Assembly: GCA_012845835.1 (NCBI GenBank)
Contig: JABAKD010000006.1
Span: forward strand, 5,017,044-5,081,043
Length of the DNA stretch: 64,000 nt
Source: Undaria pinnatifida
Lineage: Eukaryota > Sar > Phaeophyceae > Laminariales > Alariaceae
Direction of reading: 5' to 3'
The notes below the pieces were generated by a model. That model was not told the DNA's origin and did no database searches. It was given only the letters and a program-made list of their open reading frames with translations. This document shows, one piece after another, positions 46,810 to 57,610 of this stretch (position 1 is its first letter; each line of letters begins with the position of its first letter). The position numbers were made by a program, and so were the translations under genes.

Positions 46810-47027
46810 TGTCCCCATTTTGTAAGTAGTCACATCCGTTTTTCGCTGCCATACTGTACACGATTGCCGGTATTAGTGGCCACGTCGCATTTGGTCACAG
46901 AGTCTTCATGATTGCAGTACCAAGTCTTATTTTTTCAGTGCCCAGTTTGCGCCAACCTCTTCATAGCCATATCGTCTGAAAGAGGGTGTCTTTATTTTTG
47001 GACATATTCCATATTCCACTGCGTCCT

Positions 47028-47198
47028 TATTTTCAGTTTGTTCTGGGGATCACGCCCCATCAACAAATAATACATACCGAGTAGTATTTCCTTTTCCTCC
47101 ATTTCGGCCCGCTGTATTTTCAGTTTCTTCTGGGGATCACGCCCCATCAACAAATCATACATACGGAGTATTTCCTTTTCCTCCATCTCGGCCCGCTG
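47028..47198. repeat. 87-bp tandem units, Helitron tail copy 2
   Basis: Same pair as at 11055. Confidence 0.9.
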
Positions 47199-47295
47199 TC
47201 ATTCCACACTCAACACTCCCACCCTTGGTATGCAGGCGTACTCCTGCTGTGGAACCAACCAGCATCACCGCACATCTTTTACAGTAAACAGTAAC

Positions 47296-47345
47296 CCGGA
47301 GGACGGGGGGGCCGACAGGCCCCCCACGTCCGGACACCCTTGTAT
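47296..47345 (+). other. Helitron 3' terminal hairpin and end, copy 2
   Basis: Identical hairpin (47296-47333) and ACACCCTTGTAT. The flank then reads ATATATAATATCCCCCCC, versus TATATATTATCCCC in copy 1: both insertion points are AT-rich and followed by C. Confidence 0.7.
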
Positions 47346-47364
47346 ATATATAATATCCCCCCCT

Positions 47365-47975
47365 TGATATGTATAATGGTTGGCCTCCGTTGACACCGAC
47401 GCTGTAAAAAATTGTATGTATATTGGGGTTGGCGGTGGTTGGCAACGACGCTGTAAAACATGCCAATCACTGCGTGAGCTAGACAACCAGGGCACGTTTT
47501 TTTTTTTTTTTTTTTTCATTTTTGGCGGTCACCATGATGGTTATCGAGTTAGATCATGTTGTGCGGGGTGGAGAACCCTAACTCCGCACAAGGGGAATGA
47601 TCGCATCACGTAGTGTGAACATGGTAAGGCACCCACGAGGCAGCTACATAGTAATACCCATTGCTGTCTCTGGAGTGGCCACACCAGAAAACAAAGTATA
47701 ACTCATTGGCGCTGTCATCCATAAGCAAGAAAGTAAGCACAAGATGCCGAAGTCCGTCTTACGAACGGTTCTTCGAAGGATGCAATTCACCCTTCATGGG
47801 ACTCGCCGAACACCTCACGGCGTCTCGCGCTTGGTGCAAGCAATGTCTGCCTGGTTGGTGAAAACCCGACGTGCTCCGTCCCGGTATAGTAGGGACGTGA
47901 GGGTCTATGGTCATGCGACTACGGCCATGCACAAGCTGAGTACACCCCCCCCTCCCCTCCCCCGTCCCGTCCCCT
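47365..47975 (+). mobile_element. 600-bp interspersed repeat with LINE-like 3' end, copy 1
   Basis: Starts TATGTATAATGGTTGGC; contains CGACGCTGTAAAA twice, an internal T(20), GGTCACCATGATGGTTATCG and GGAATGATCGCATCACGTAG. It ends GTGCTCCGTCCCGGTATAGT...CATGCACAAGCTGAGTAC and poly-C. The last 70 bp align with the LINE end at 60500, so this is either the LINE 3' region or a SINE sharing it. Confidence 0.75.
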
Positions 47976-48074
47976 TGCCAGGCCTCCTTACGCTATACCC
48001 TACCCTGTTCCCCCACCTCCATTTCTTACCCCACCGTACCCAACCCAATCCCACCTCATCCCGTTGCCCCGCAG

Positions 48075-51000
48075 CAAAAAGATACGGAAGTGCCTCTGCA
48101 CCAGATGACGGCGTCAGCTGTGGGCAACATGCCGGAGAAGGAGGTGGACACCATCAAGGAGATGGTCATGCGCGGTGTCATGCACGCCGACGAAAACTTC
48201 TTCGACTTTAAGGTGCTGTACCGCGTACCTTTTGTTTTTTTTCTAACCGAGTTTCCTTTTTTTGTTCAACCAGGGTACCTTTTGCTTTTCGGTGGTATCA
48301 AGAGGTGTACTTCCTTTTTTAGAGTCGGCGGTGGGCAACGTGCCGGAGCAGTAGGTGGATGCCATGGAAGAAGTTTGTCATGTGCGGTGTCATGCACGCC
48401 GCCAAACACTTGTTCGATTATAAGGTATGGTACCTTTATTTGAACCAAGGCACCTTTTTAATTTAGCCCCTCAGCACGTCATGCACGCGGAATAAAAGTT
48501 TTGCGACTAACGTTCGATTTTAGTACCTTTTGTAATTTCCGCTTGAATCGTTATACTGCAAGAAGTATATATGCCGACGATAAAGGGAGGTGGACACCAT
48601 CAAGGAGATGATCTTGCGCGGGGCCACGCACGCCGACGAACAAAAAACAAATTGTTTCAAAGGTGCCATACTACAAAACTACCTTTTGTTTCAGCTGACC
48701 GCAAAGGTACCTTTTCCCAAAGGTACCTTTTCTTGCCCTTTTCCGATGTCACGCGCGCCGACTAAGGTCAATTTGATTCCGAATGTATACATTGTGTTCT
48801 ATTTCGATATATGTTTTGCTGGTGTACCTTTTTTTTTTACCAATGATTGTTTTCACGGTCGTACCCTAGACTACTACTTGTCAAGGAGCTCTTTAGTTTT
48901 TGCCCTTTTAAGATGCCATGCGCGCCGACGAAAAAAAACTTGAATCTCAAGAGACGTTCCAGTATTTGAATCTATAGCCCATTTAGGGAGGGCGGGAGTG
49001 ATTTGGGCTGTCTTAATACAAGGGCCTAATATGTAGCCCATTTCTTTTTTCATACTGCGGTTGTAATATACTGAAATATTGCTGAATATGCTGTCCTTAT
49101 AGAGCATATTTTAATACGTAGCCCATTTTTATAACAAGAATGGCATACGTACTTGTAGCCCTTTTTTTTTCTAAGGTACCTTTATTTTTGCAATCCATTA
49201 TTTTTTTTTTTGCAATATTTAGGCGTCATGCGCGCCGTCGAAGACTGTATCCGGGATCAAGGTGTGCTGTACCTTTTATTTTTACAACAGCGACAACAAC
49301 GGTGGTACAACAGTAATACCTTTTTATTTTTTCCGAGGTACTTTTTTTGTTTTTTTTTTCAGTATTGGATGTCATGCACGCCGTCGAGACCGCATCCGGG
49401 GTCAAGGTGTGTTGTACCTTTATTTTACAACGGCGACAAAAACAGTAGTAACTGGTCGCCTATCCCTGGCCATGGCTACGACGGGGGGGGGTCCCTTTTT
49501 TAGGGACCTTTTTTTGCAATGCCTCGGGGTCACTCGCGCGATTGATGCCCCTGCTCGTTTGGCGGTCTCAAGATTTCGTCTTGTTTTAGGATTTCCACAT
49601 GAATCCGCAATGGAGTGGTAAGCTAAGCTGCGCCAAAATATCGCCTGAAGACTTTTTTGTTCGCGAGGTACACAGTCACTCGTGCGATTGGCTGTGAAAA
49701 AATGAGAAAAGGCACCCCCCCTCCCCTTGCTTTAGCCTTGTGCTGATGCGCTTTATTTCTCCACTTACTCTGTGCTTAGGTGAGCCACCACGAGTGGATC
49801 TACGGCCCCAACTGCGGCTTGGTGGACATCGCGCTCTCCAAGACCGGCCGCCCCGACATCACGCGTGAGTTTTTTTATGAAAGTTTCGTTGATGTCCTTG
49901 TTGACTGTAAATGCCGTCAATGCCAGTACCGTCAATGCTAATATAGAGATTCGAAACACCCTTGTATGTGATTTTGCAGGTGCTGTAGTTGGTATTTAGT
50001 ACGTGGTATGGGTACCAAAATGGTACGAGTATTTTTAGCGCGGGTGTTGCGATTTTTTTTTTTTTTTTTTCCCAAACGTTTTGTTTTTTGTTTGTCTGTT
50101 TTTACCCCCGCTCCCCCCCCCTGCCCCTTGGTGCACGCGATGAACGCTTGGTCGGTGAAAAGCCGACGTGCTCCGTCCCGGTATAGTAGGGGTGCGAGGG
50201 TCTGTGGTCATAAGACTACGGCTTCGCATGAAATGAGTACACCCCCCCCCCCTCCCCTTCCCGATGCTGCGTCTCGAACGAGACGCGTGGTCAATGGTCA
50301 AATGACTAAGGCAAGCACCAAACGAGTAGACTACCCCCCCGAATATATATATGTGTAATAGTTGGTCTCGGTTGGCACCGACGCTGTAAAACACTATATG
50401 TATATTAGGGCTGGCGTTGGTTGGCAACGGTGCTGTAAAATCTGTGGATCACTGCGTGATCTAGACAACCAGGGTACCGTTTTTTTTTTTTTTGGTGGTT
50501 ACCATGATGGTTATCGAGCTAGATCATATTGTGCGGGGTGGAGCGCCCTAACTCCGCACAAGGGGAATGATCGCATCACGTAGTGTGAATATGGTAAGGC
50601 ACCCACGAGGCAGTTACATAGTAATACCCATTGCTATCTGTGGAGTGGCCACACCAGAAAACAAAGTAGCTCATTGGCGCTGTCATCCACAAGCAAGAAA
50701 GCAGGCGCAAGGGGCCGAAGTCCGTCTTACGTGCGGTTCTTCGAAGGATGCCGTTTACCCTTCATAGGACTCGCCGAACACCTCACGGCGCCTCGCGCTT
50801 GGTGCAAGCAATGTCTGCCTGGTTGGTGAAAACCCGACGTGCTCCGTCCCGGTATAGTAGGGACGGGAGGGTCTATGGTCATAGGACTACGGCCATGCAT
50901 GAATATCGAGTACCCCCCCCCCCCCCTCCTCTTGGTGCGCGCGATGTATGCTCGTCATTGTAGGGGTGCGAGGGTCTGTGGTCATACGACTACGGCTACG

Positions 51001-51396
51001 CATGAAGTGAGTATACCCCCCCCCCCTCCCCCTCCCTGTGCTCCGCCTCGAACGAGACGTGTGGTCAATGGTCAAATGAGTATGGCAAGCACCAAATGAG
51101 TCCCCCCGTCCCCCCCCCCCCCCCCCCCCCCGCGTCGCCCCCCCGTCCCCCCCCCCCCCTCCCCCCCCCCTTGCCTCGCGCCCCCAACTTTCCCAGTGAC
51201 CCTTATCGCGCACGACGACAAGCCAAAGCTCCGCAACCTGGAACTGGGGAACTCCAAGATCGACGTGAAGAACCCCAACCAATCAGCGGCCTCTAAATCG
51301 GCCTATGCCACGGCGGAGATCGTGGGCGTCCCACCCGGGCAAGAGGGGGGAGGGAAGAAGTCCGGGGGATGCAAGTGTCAGTGTTCGATATCGTGA
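48075..51396 (+). CDS. PhoD-like phosphatase, three C-terminal exons
   Basis: Exons 48075-48212 (phase 0 to 0), 49780-49864 (0 to 1) and 51197-51396 (1 to stop TGA). They encode KDTEVPLHQMTASAVGN, MHADENFFDFK, then SHHEWIYGPNCGLVDIALSK, then TLIAHDDKPKLRNLELGN and a tail rich in Gly/Lys ending GGCKCQCSIS. This is the expected C-terminal part after the GGDVH motif of a PhoD-like phosphatase: a QMT(S)A strand-helix region followed by an N-x-G-x-VDI strand. The preceding exon is not found nearby. The exon at 660-771 would fit in phase, 47 kb upstream. Introns contain decayed tandem copies of the first exon and two LINE clusters. Confidence 0.6.
48322..49550 (+). pseudogene. about eight decayed tandem copies of the PhoD-like exon plus donor
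   Basis: Copy at 48322-48424 aligns over the whole exon (GTGGGCAACGTGCCGGAGCA; ends TTCGATTATAAGGTATGG) but has an internal stop. Shorter ones lie near 48472, 48572 (GTGGACACCATCAAGGAGAT kept), 48742, 48908, 49222, 49362 and 49515. Most keep GTCATGC(A/G)CGCCG and a following GGTACCTTTTT, which derives from the exon's donor side (GTGCTGTACCGCGTACCTTTT). None is a usable exon. Confidence 0.65.
50138..50345 (+). mobile_element. two LINE-type 3' ends in tandem, poly-C tails
   Basis: First: GACGTGCTCCGTCCCGGTAT...GCATGAAATGAGTACA-C(11). Second: TCGAACGAGACGCGTGGTCA...GCAAGCACCAAACGAGTAG, followed by CTACCCCCCC. The 600-bp repeat starts right after the second tail. Confidence 0.75.
50345..50935 (+). 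mobile_element. 600-bp interspersed repeat, copy 2
   Basis: Aligns throughout with the copy at 47365 (GACAACCAGGGTACCG + T(16); GGCAGTTACATAGTAATACC). Ends GGCCATGCATGAATATCGAG then TAC-C(14). Confidence 0.8.
50936..51175 (+). mobile_element. two further LINE-type 3' ends with long poly-C tails
   Basis: GGTGCGAGGGTCTGTGGTCA...GAAGTGAGTATA-C(10) and TCGAACGAGACGTGTGGTCA...CACCAAATGAGT-C runs to 51173. The C tract leads directly into the acceptor of the last PhoD-like exon. Confidence 0.75.
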
Positions 51397-51539
51397 GGGG
51401 GGTATGTATCCTCCCCCCCTCCCCCCCCCCCCCCCCCCCCCCTGATGGGCTCCCCCACCCACCCCTCGGACAGAAGGGGGCTTCAAAAAGAAATTTGAAG
51501 ACGTTTTCATTCGTCGTTGACTTGTCGTTATTTTTCCGT

Positions 51540-51937
51540 AGGGGGCGGGGGGAAGATATGCCGGGGGGCGAAAGTGTTGGTGCTCGATAATCGCGAGGGG
51601 GGTATGTATACACTCGTGATGGGGGTTTGCCCCCCCCCCCCCCCAGATGCCCCCTCCCTGCGGACGCCCCCCCTCCCCCCCCCCCCCCCGGGCTGTATCC
51701 CCCACTGGACGGGTTTCCCCCCAGACAGGAAATCGACGGGGGAAAAAATGCCCCCTGGACAAAGAGGGCGGGGGGGGCTAAGAAGCTCCGGGAGTGCAAA
51801 GTTCAGTGCTCGGTTTCGTAGTGAGGTTGTTTATGCTGGGGTTTCCCGTCCGGACGGGATTCCCCCCTGTTTACCGAGGGCGGGGGGAGTGGCAGAAGTG
51901 TTGGGGATGCAACAGTGTCTGCGCTCAGTGCCCTGAG
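51540..51937 (+). pseudogene. decayed tandem copies of the last PhoD-like exon end
   Basis: Three stretches echo the C-terminal KKSGGCKCQCSIS-stop: about 51540-51592 (GGGGGGCGAAAGTGTTGGTG CTCGATAATCG), 51758-51822 (AKKLRECKVQCSVS-stop) and 51880-51937 (WQKCWGCNSVCAQCP-stop). Each is followed by a TATGTAT or GTTTATG word and C/G-rich sequence. They lie after the true stop and are not translated in this model. Confidence 0.5.
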
Positions 51938-51959
51938 GGGTGGGGATGCCGCCCTCTTC

Positions 51960-53920
51960 TCCCCAGGCAAAATTTATTTCTATTGCGTAGACAGCTGAGT
52001 GACTAGGATGGTGGCGGGTGGACGCGAGGGCACCGCAAAACACGAACCGAGACGGGGGGACGGGGGGACGGGGGGGGCACAGCAAGGACGCCATATGTGT
52101 GCCCTCTCCGTATGTGCAGCTACTCGACTGAAGTGCGGAGGAGGTCGAGTTGTAGATCGCAAGCCGGTTTCGGGGCGAAAAGTATAGAATACCGACCGGT
52201 ATGTATGTGTGTGTGTTTTTTTTCTTGCTATACTCCCGACTCCTTGTGTCGCAGCGTAAGCTCGTTTTTTTCTTTTTTGGCTTACGGGGGGAGTGAATAT
52301 CATATGCAGCAAGCACCACGCAGCGCGTGTCTGGTGCACAGCATGGCGCATACCCTCGGGTAGTGTGTGCGTACATAGTAGTAATTGTGCATAACACATG
52401 TACAGCCAGCCTCTTTTCGCGTGTTTCTCAACTGGTACAAGACATTGCCCATAGCACGTACCGACGTACATACCAGGCACATATTATTTGTCCCCGTGTA
52501 CATTCCTCTTTGCCCGTCGCTTTTTGTTGGGTATTTTTTTGTGTTTTGTTTTTCGCTTTTGCCGCTTTCAGCCGGCCGTAAGGGAATAAGGCAGTAGTAT
52601 AAAGACTTCAGCAATGGTAGTGCCGAATAGGAGTGTTTGTTCCTACGTATACAAGTATGTATTTGTCGTTTTTCGTTTTTTGTTTTCGTTTTCGTTTTCG
52701 TTTTCTTTTTTCACTTTCTCGTTTCATTTTTTCTTTCGTGCTTTTCCCGTTATTTCGTCCATCGGAAATCGTCAGCACGGGTACAACATCGCAATCCGGG
52801 AAGGGTAGATACATGTACATTCGTTCGGATCTCTTTTGGTCGAGTGCAGACAATTTCCATTTTTTTTTTTTCTTTCATGTTTTCATTGGTTTGGTGTACT
52901 TCGTACTTCGCTGGGTTTTTTTAGCCAAAATAGCAGTGCTAGGTACATTTTTAGCCAAAATAGCATCATACTCCGGAGTACCAGGTACAGCCAGGAGGTG
53001 TTTAGCAGGCTGGAAATTGCGGGACTATGAACGTACGTACGCATGATACGTACCGGCGAGTACGGAACACACCCGTTCGTGGGTGTTATTAGTTAGTTGA
53101 TGTTCACCAATGTCAAATATCCCGCCAAGATTTTCTTCATTTTTTTTCTGAGATTTGATGTTTTTTTGCTCAATTTAGTAATGATACCTGGTACTTAGTA
53201 ACCAATAAATAATTTAGGTTATCATTCGCATGGTTACTAATAGTAGACCCTTGTTGGAGTTGCGCCAAGGTTTTTGGGGAACCAAGTGGGGACTATTAGA
53301 GTAGCGTGCGTGGGATAATTTTGCAGCTCTTGTACCTCCGAGCTTGGTGAATGATGCGCGGCGAGATACGAGAACCCTTCCGCGAAGCTTGGCCTTGAGC
53401 GAAGTGGAGATATACGACGGGGGGGGAGTGGGAGAGACGGGGAATGAGGGGGGGTGCGTACACCTGGCAAATCTTCCCTTGGGCTGGGTAATCGATCGAT
53501 CTTTTGGGTCAGTATATTGTGAAGCTTACCCTGGCTGCGCAATTTGTCGATGTTCTATCTCTCTGTAGCAGAAGGGAGGGGGGGGGGGCTTACTGTAGCA
53601 ACGGCGCCTTGTTTAGTGGGTCAAGGCGGGTCAAGGCGTCTCGACTCGATCTGCGTTTTTGTCCCGGTGTCTCAGCAGGTAAAGCCTTCACAAGAGGGGG
53701 GTGGGGGGTTCCGGGCAGGTAACGCCTTCCTTGCGGTGGTGGCGCAGGGCGTGTCGATATCGGCCGACCGACCGTCGGTTTTGACCACGCTCGCGTCGGC
53801 CGCGCCATCAACACACCTAATAATGCATACATATTTCTACGAGTTTACTTTTCGTTTCTCTCGCACAGATATATATATACTCCGTATATATTTTAGTATA
53901 GTCAGGCATGGTTGAAAAAA
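51960..53920. other. intergenic, no gene recognised
   Basis: Contains TTTTCG/TTTCGT runs at 52665-52730, a direct TAGCCAAAATAGCA pair (52922, 52952) and GTACCAGGTA-type words. No exon with credible splice sites and family similarity was found. Confidence 0.5.
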
Positions 53921-54185
53921 GATGCGTGCTACGATAGAGGTATACCTTTTTTTGGCGAAAATATTCTCTGAATGACGGGGCTCCTTAACCCAAAAACGTC
54001 GGGGAAAAAAAAAATAATAGGCCAATTGTTTTTGGTCGTGCACGTTAGCCATGGGATTTTTTATCCGGTGCGAGCAGTTCTTTTTTTCCTCCAAAATCAG
54101 TTTTTGGGAGAGGTCTTAAGCTCCTGAATTGAGGGGCAGTATTAGAAAAAACGTGGTGCACCCCTCTCTATATTGTAGCACGCGG
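53921..54185 (+). mobile_element. MITE family M, full copy
   Basis: TIRs GATGCGTGCTACGATAGAGG and CCTCTCTATATTGTAGCACG. Interior: GACGGGGCTCCTTAACCCAA, ATAATAGGCC, GGAGAGGTCTTAAGCTCC, TTGAGGGGCAGTATTA. Confidence 0.85.
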
Positions 54186-54399
54186 TGTGGAAACTAATTT
54201 TTTGAAACGTTGCTTCTTCGCAAAAATTGCATCGTGAAACGCTTTTCTTTTACCACCAGGTAGTAGAACGTTTTGAAGCTGAGTGCGCACCATCAATAAA
54301 GGCCATATGTACATGTAAGAACCCCTCCCTCCCGTATACCCGTTACAGAGTAGTAGCACCAAAAACGCACCGATAGGTGTGTACCAGGTATGTGTATTG

Positions 54400-54840
54400 T
54401 ATGACGTTGCTTGCACCAAGCGCGAAGCGCCGTGAAGTGTTCGGCGAGTCGCATGAAGGGCGAACTAACTGCATCCTTCCAAGAACCGCTCGTAAGACAG
54501 ACTTCGGCACCTTGTGCCTACTTTCTTGCTTATGGATAACAGCGCCAATGAGTTATAGTTTGCTTTCTGGTGTGGCCACTCCAGAGACTGCAATGGGTAT
54601 TACTATGTAACTGCCTCGTGGGTTGCCTTGCCATATTCACACTACGTGATGCGGTCATTCCCCTTGTTGTGCGGACTTTGGGTTCTCTACCCCTGCACAA
54701 AATGATTTAACTCCATACCCATCATGGTGACCGCCAAAAGAATGAAATAAAATAAACGGTACTCCCCCCCTGGTTGTCTAGCTCACGCAGTGACTAGCAT
54801 GTTTTACCGCGTCGTTGCTAACCAACGCCAACCCCAATAC
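54400..54840 (-). mobile_element. 600-bp interspersed repeat, copy 3 (inverted, tail missing)
   Basis: Minus-strand counterpart of 47400-47850. It lacks the last 100 bp and the poly-C tail, ending at the segment corresponding to GCGCTTGGTGCAAGCAA. A MITE M copy abuts its other end. Confidence 0.75.
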
Positions 54841-54856
54841 CCATGGTTAAAAAAAA

Positions 54857-55154
54857 GACGCGTGCAAAAAGATAGAGAGGTAGCATTTTTTCGTCTGAAA
54901 TGTTTTCTGAACTTGACTGGGCTCCTTATCCCCAAAATCGTCGGGAAAAAAAAAAAAAATAGGCCATTTTTTTTTTTTTTCGTGGTTTTCTCGTCGCGTA
55001 CCTCGAGGCACCTTGGATGGGATGCTTCATCCGGTGTGTAGCAGTCTCTTTTTTTTCTTCAAACGATCAGTATTGAGAGGGGTCTTAAGCTCCCAAAAAG
55101 TGAGGGGTAGTATTGGAAAAAAAAAAACGGTGCACCTCTATCGTAGCACGCGTC
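54857..55154 (+). mobile_element. MITE family M, full copy
   Basis: Left TIR degenerate (GACGCGTGCAAAAAGATAGA), right TIR intact (CACCTCTATCGTAGCACGCG). Carries T(18) near 54965. Confidence 0.85.
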
Positions 55155-55534
55155 TATACTCTTTTACAGCGTCGGTGCCAACCGAGGCCAACTACTTAAT
55201 ATATATTTAAGGGGAGATTGGGGGGGGAGAAAGCGCCGTTTTATAGTAACGCCTCTGTTGTTGGTGACGCAAGCCGTCGGCATTGACCGCGCCGCGGCGT
55301 CTCGGCACTCTTCCAATTACGTTCACGTCAGGTAGGGTGCTCGCCACACCGACCCCAAACACTTGACCTCGAGGCCCCTCCTATCGCGCCGGTTTTAGTG
55401 TTCTAATTCAAGTCAAAACGGTTTCTCGAACCCGTCACGAGGTTTGCTAGTTGAGGTTTTTGTCAGCAGTCCAGACGTCTCGGTTTTGGTTCTTGCGGGA
55501 CCCAGGATGGCAGCGAGCAACTGGTAGCAGTTTT

Positions 55535-55625
55535 ATTTTTACTCCGCCCAAGTCAGTTTTTGGGAGAGAGTGTCTTAAGCTCCCAAATCGAGGAATCTCA
55601 GAAAAAAAGTGGTCATGACTGTCGG
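55535..55625 (+). repeat. MITE M-related fragment
   Basis: TCAGTTTTTGGGAGAGAGTG TCTTAAGCTCCCAAATCGAG matches the right third of family M without the TIR. A second such fragment is at 56035-56130. Confidence 0.65.
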
Positions 55626-56227
55626 TTTTATGCCTGTGCACAAATCTGATTTGCTTCGTGGTATTTTGGTGTGTGTGATGGTAGCATCTTCGGAGATGCG
55701 GGGGAACCTGATGGCTTCTCGAACGCATATAATAAAATAAATAAGTGGTCCCTAATCTCATGATTAGGGTCACCACGTGTAGGAGTGGGAAAAGCCCCTG
55801 AGTGGCTCTTACTTACTTCCTTCTTTTCAGTACTTTAATACATACTTTCTTATTTTCTTCTCTCTCCCCAGCCCGATGGCGCTCCGGATGTCGTGACTGC
55901 TGTCTCCGTCAGCCACCCTGTGCCCGTAACACCTGTGTTCATCCATCATGCTCACCTGTGTTCATCCATCATGATATTCTCGTTAGTGTACCTTGGCCAA
56001 TGGGGAGTTTTCCATCTCGCTTGTAGCAGTTTTATTTTACTCCGCCCAAGTCAGTTTTTGGGAGAGTGTCTTCTCAGGCTCACAAAAATCGAGGAATCTA
56101 AAAAAAAAAGTGGTGATGCACCTCTCGAAAAAAGTAACAGGGAGGTCACTCGCGCGAGTGATGCCGAGCCACGGCAAAATGATAACCCCAATCGTGACCC
56201 CTCGTGAGTCATCCTACGGTAGCCCCC

Positions 56228-56518
56228 GTCGCACGCTACGATAGAGAGGTGTATCTTTTTTTGGCGAAAACGTTTTCTGAATGCCGGAGCTCACTTCACC
56301 CAAAATCTTCGGGAAAAAAAATACCAACATTTATTTTTTTGCAAATGATTTTCGTTAGTGTACCTAGGCCATGGCTTTTTTTTGTTTTCATCTCTGGCAG
56401 CAGTTGTTTTGTTTTTCTCCAAAATTATCAGTTTTCGGGGAGAGGTCTTAAGCTCCCAAATTGAGGGGTAGTATTAAGAAAAAAAAAAAAACGGTGCACC
56501 TCTATCGTAGCACGCGTC
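56228..56518 (+). mobile_element. MITE family M, full copy
   Basis: TIRs GTCGCACGCTACGATAGAGA and CCTCTATCGTAGCACGCGTC. This is the clearest copy for defining the ends. A family E element starts immediately after it. Confidence 0.88.
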
Positions 56519-56755
56519 CCCCCCCTTAACTCTTCTTTCACGAAATCGCCGGTTTCAAAACCAGCTCCCGGTCGTATCTCCTGAGATACGGTGTCCCTCG
56601 ACCTCCCGACGTCATCGATCGATAGACCTTTCGCGCAGAGGAAAACACATGGATACTTTGTTTCAATGGTATATTTCCTTGTGTCGAGCAGCCATGAAAC
56701 GTTCGTTAAAGAAAAATCGCTGTTTTTTTTGGGGGGGGGGCTATCGTAGAATCTG
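56519..56755 (-). mobile_element. family E MITE-like element, copy 2
   Basis: CCCCCCTTAACTCTTCTTTC on the left, TTGGGGGGGGGGCTATCGTA on the right. Minus strand reads LTNVSWLLDTRKY. Confidence 0.7.
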
Positions 56756-57029
56756 TCTCGTACCGTAGCTATGGTCCCTGCTAGCCGCCGCCAGCCGCCG
56801 CGCAAGTAACCGGCGGGCGAAATGAGGTACGATGTGGGGGGGCCAACAAGCAAAGCCTCGCACGAGTATACCAAAACAATTCTGTCCATATGGGTTTTTC
56901 TGGACTGAATGCTGAGGTCAAAGCGGTAGGTATACACCTGTGTCCAGACCTCTCTCTCTGTGGTTCATAATCAGGGAACCCCACTACACCTCATGCGCCA
57001 CCCCACGCCGCAAATTGTGGGGGGTGCAG

Positions 57030-57610
57030 AAGATTCTAAGAATTTTCTGAGCTCCCATCATGAGGAGCCGAACGAATATCTCACCCGAAGACATGACTTC
57101 GAAGGCGTTCGTTTAACGGCGACACCCGGACCAACATTTTCTATGCGTTAGTCCTAAAAACAAAATCCTAACGAGTCATCCCACGGTAGGGGTTGCAGTT
57201 GTAAGATTGCGCCAAAAAGTCCCTGGGCGATTGAGTTCCTCACGTGTGTGAGGAACTGCCGTTCAATGAAGTGTTTTTCACGAGTACATATTGTTTGAGG
57301 ACTAAAGGCGTAGAAGCTTCGTCGGGTTGATGTGCGAACGCATAATGCCTTCGAAGTCATTTTTCGGGTGAGATATTGAGTTCCTCATGTCAGGAGCTCA
57401 GGAACTTTCTGATGCTGCACGCACCCCCTACCTTGGGATGGCTCTCTAACGCCATCGCACTGACGACGGATCTGGTCTCCACGCTTGAGGGGCTCCACCG
57501 GCCAGAAGAGCTCAACAATCTCACCCGAAAGGTGACTTTCGAAGGAGGCGTTCGTTCGCGCAACACCCGACCGGCGCCTTTCTATACGCGCTAGTCCTAA
57601 AACAAACACC
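57030..57610. repeat. cluster of three family D repeats
   Basis: Copies at about 57030-57200 and 57400-57610 (plus) and 57235-57395 (minus) share CTCACCCGAA, CTTCGAAGG(A)GCGTTCG, ACCCG and TAGTCCTAAAA. Other members: 26158, 30527, 35795 and 63350. No terminal repeats could be fixed. Confidence 0.6.
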
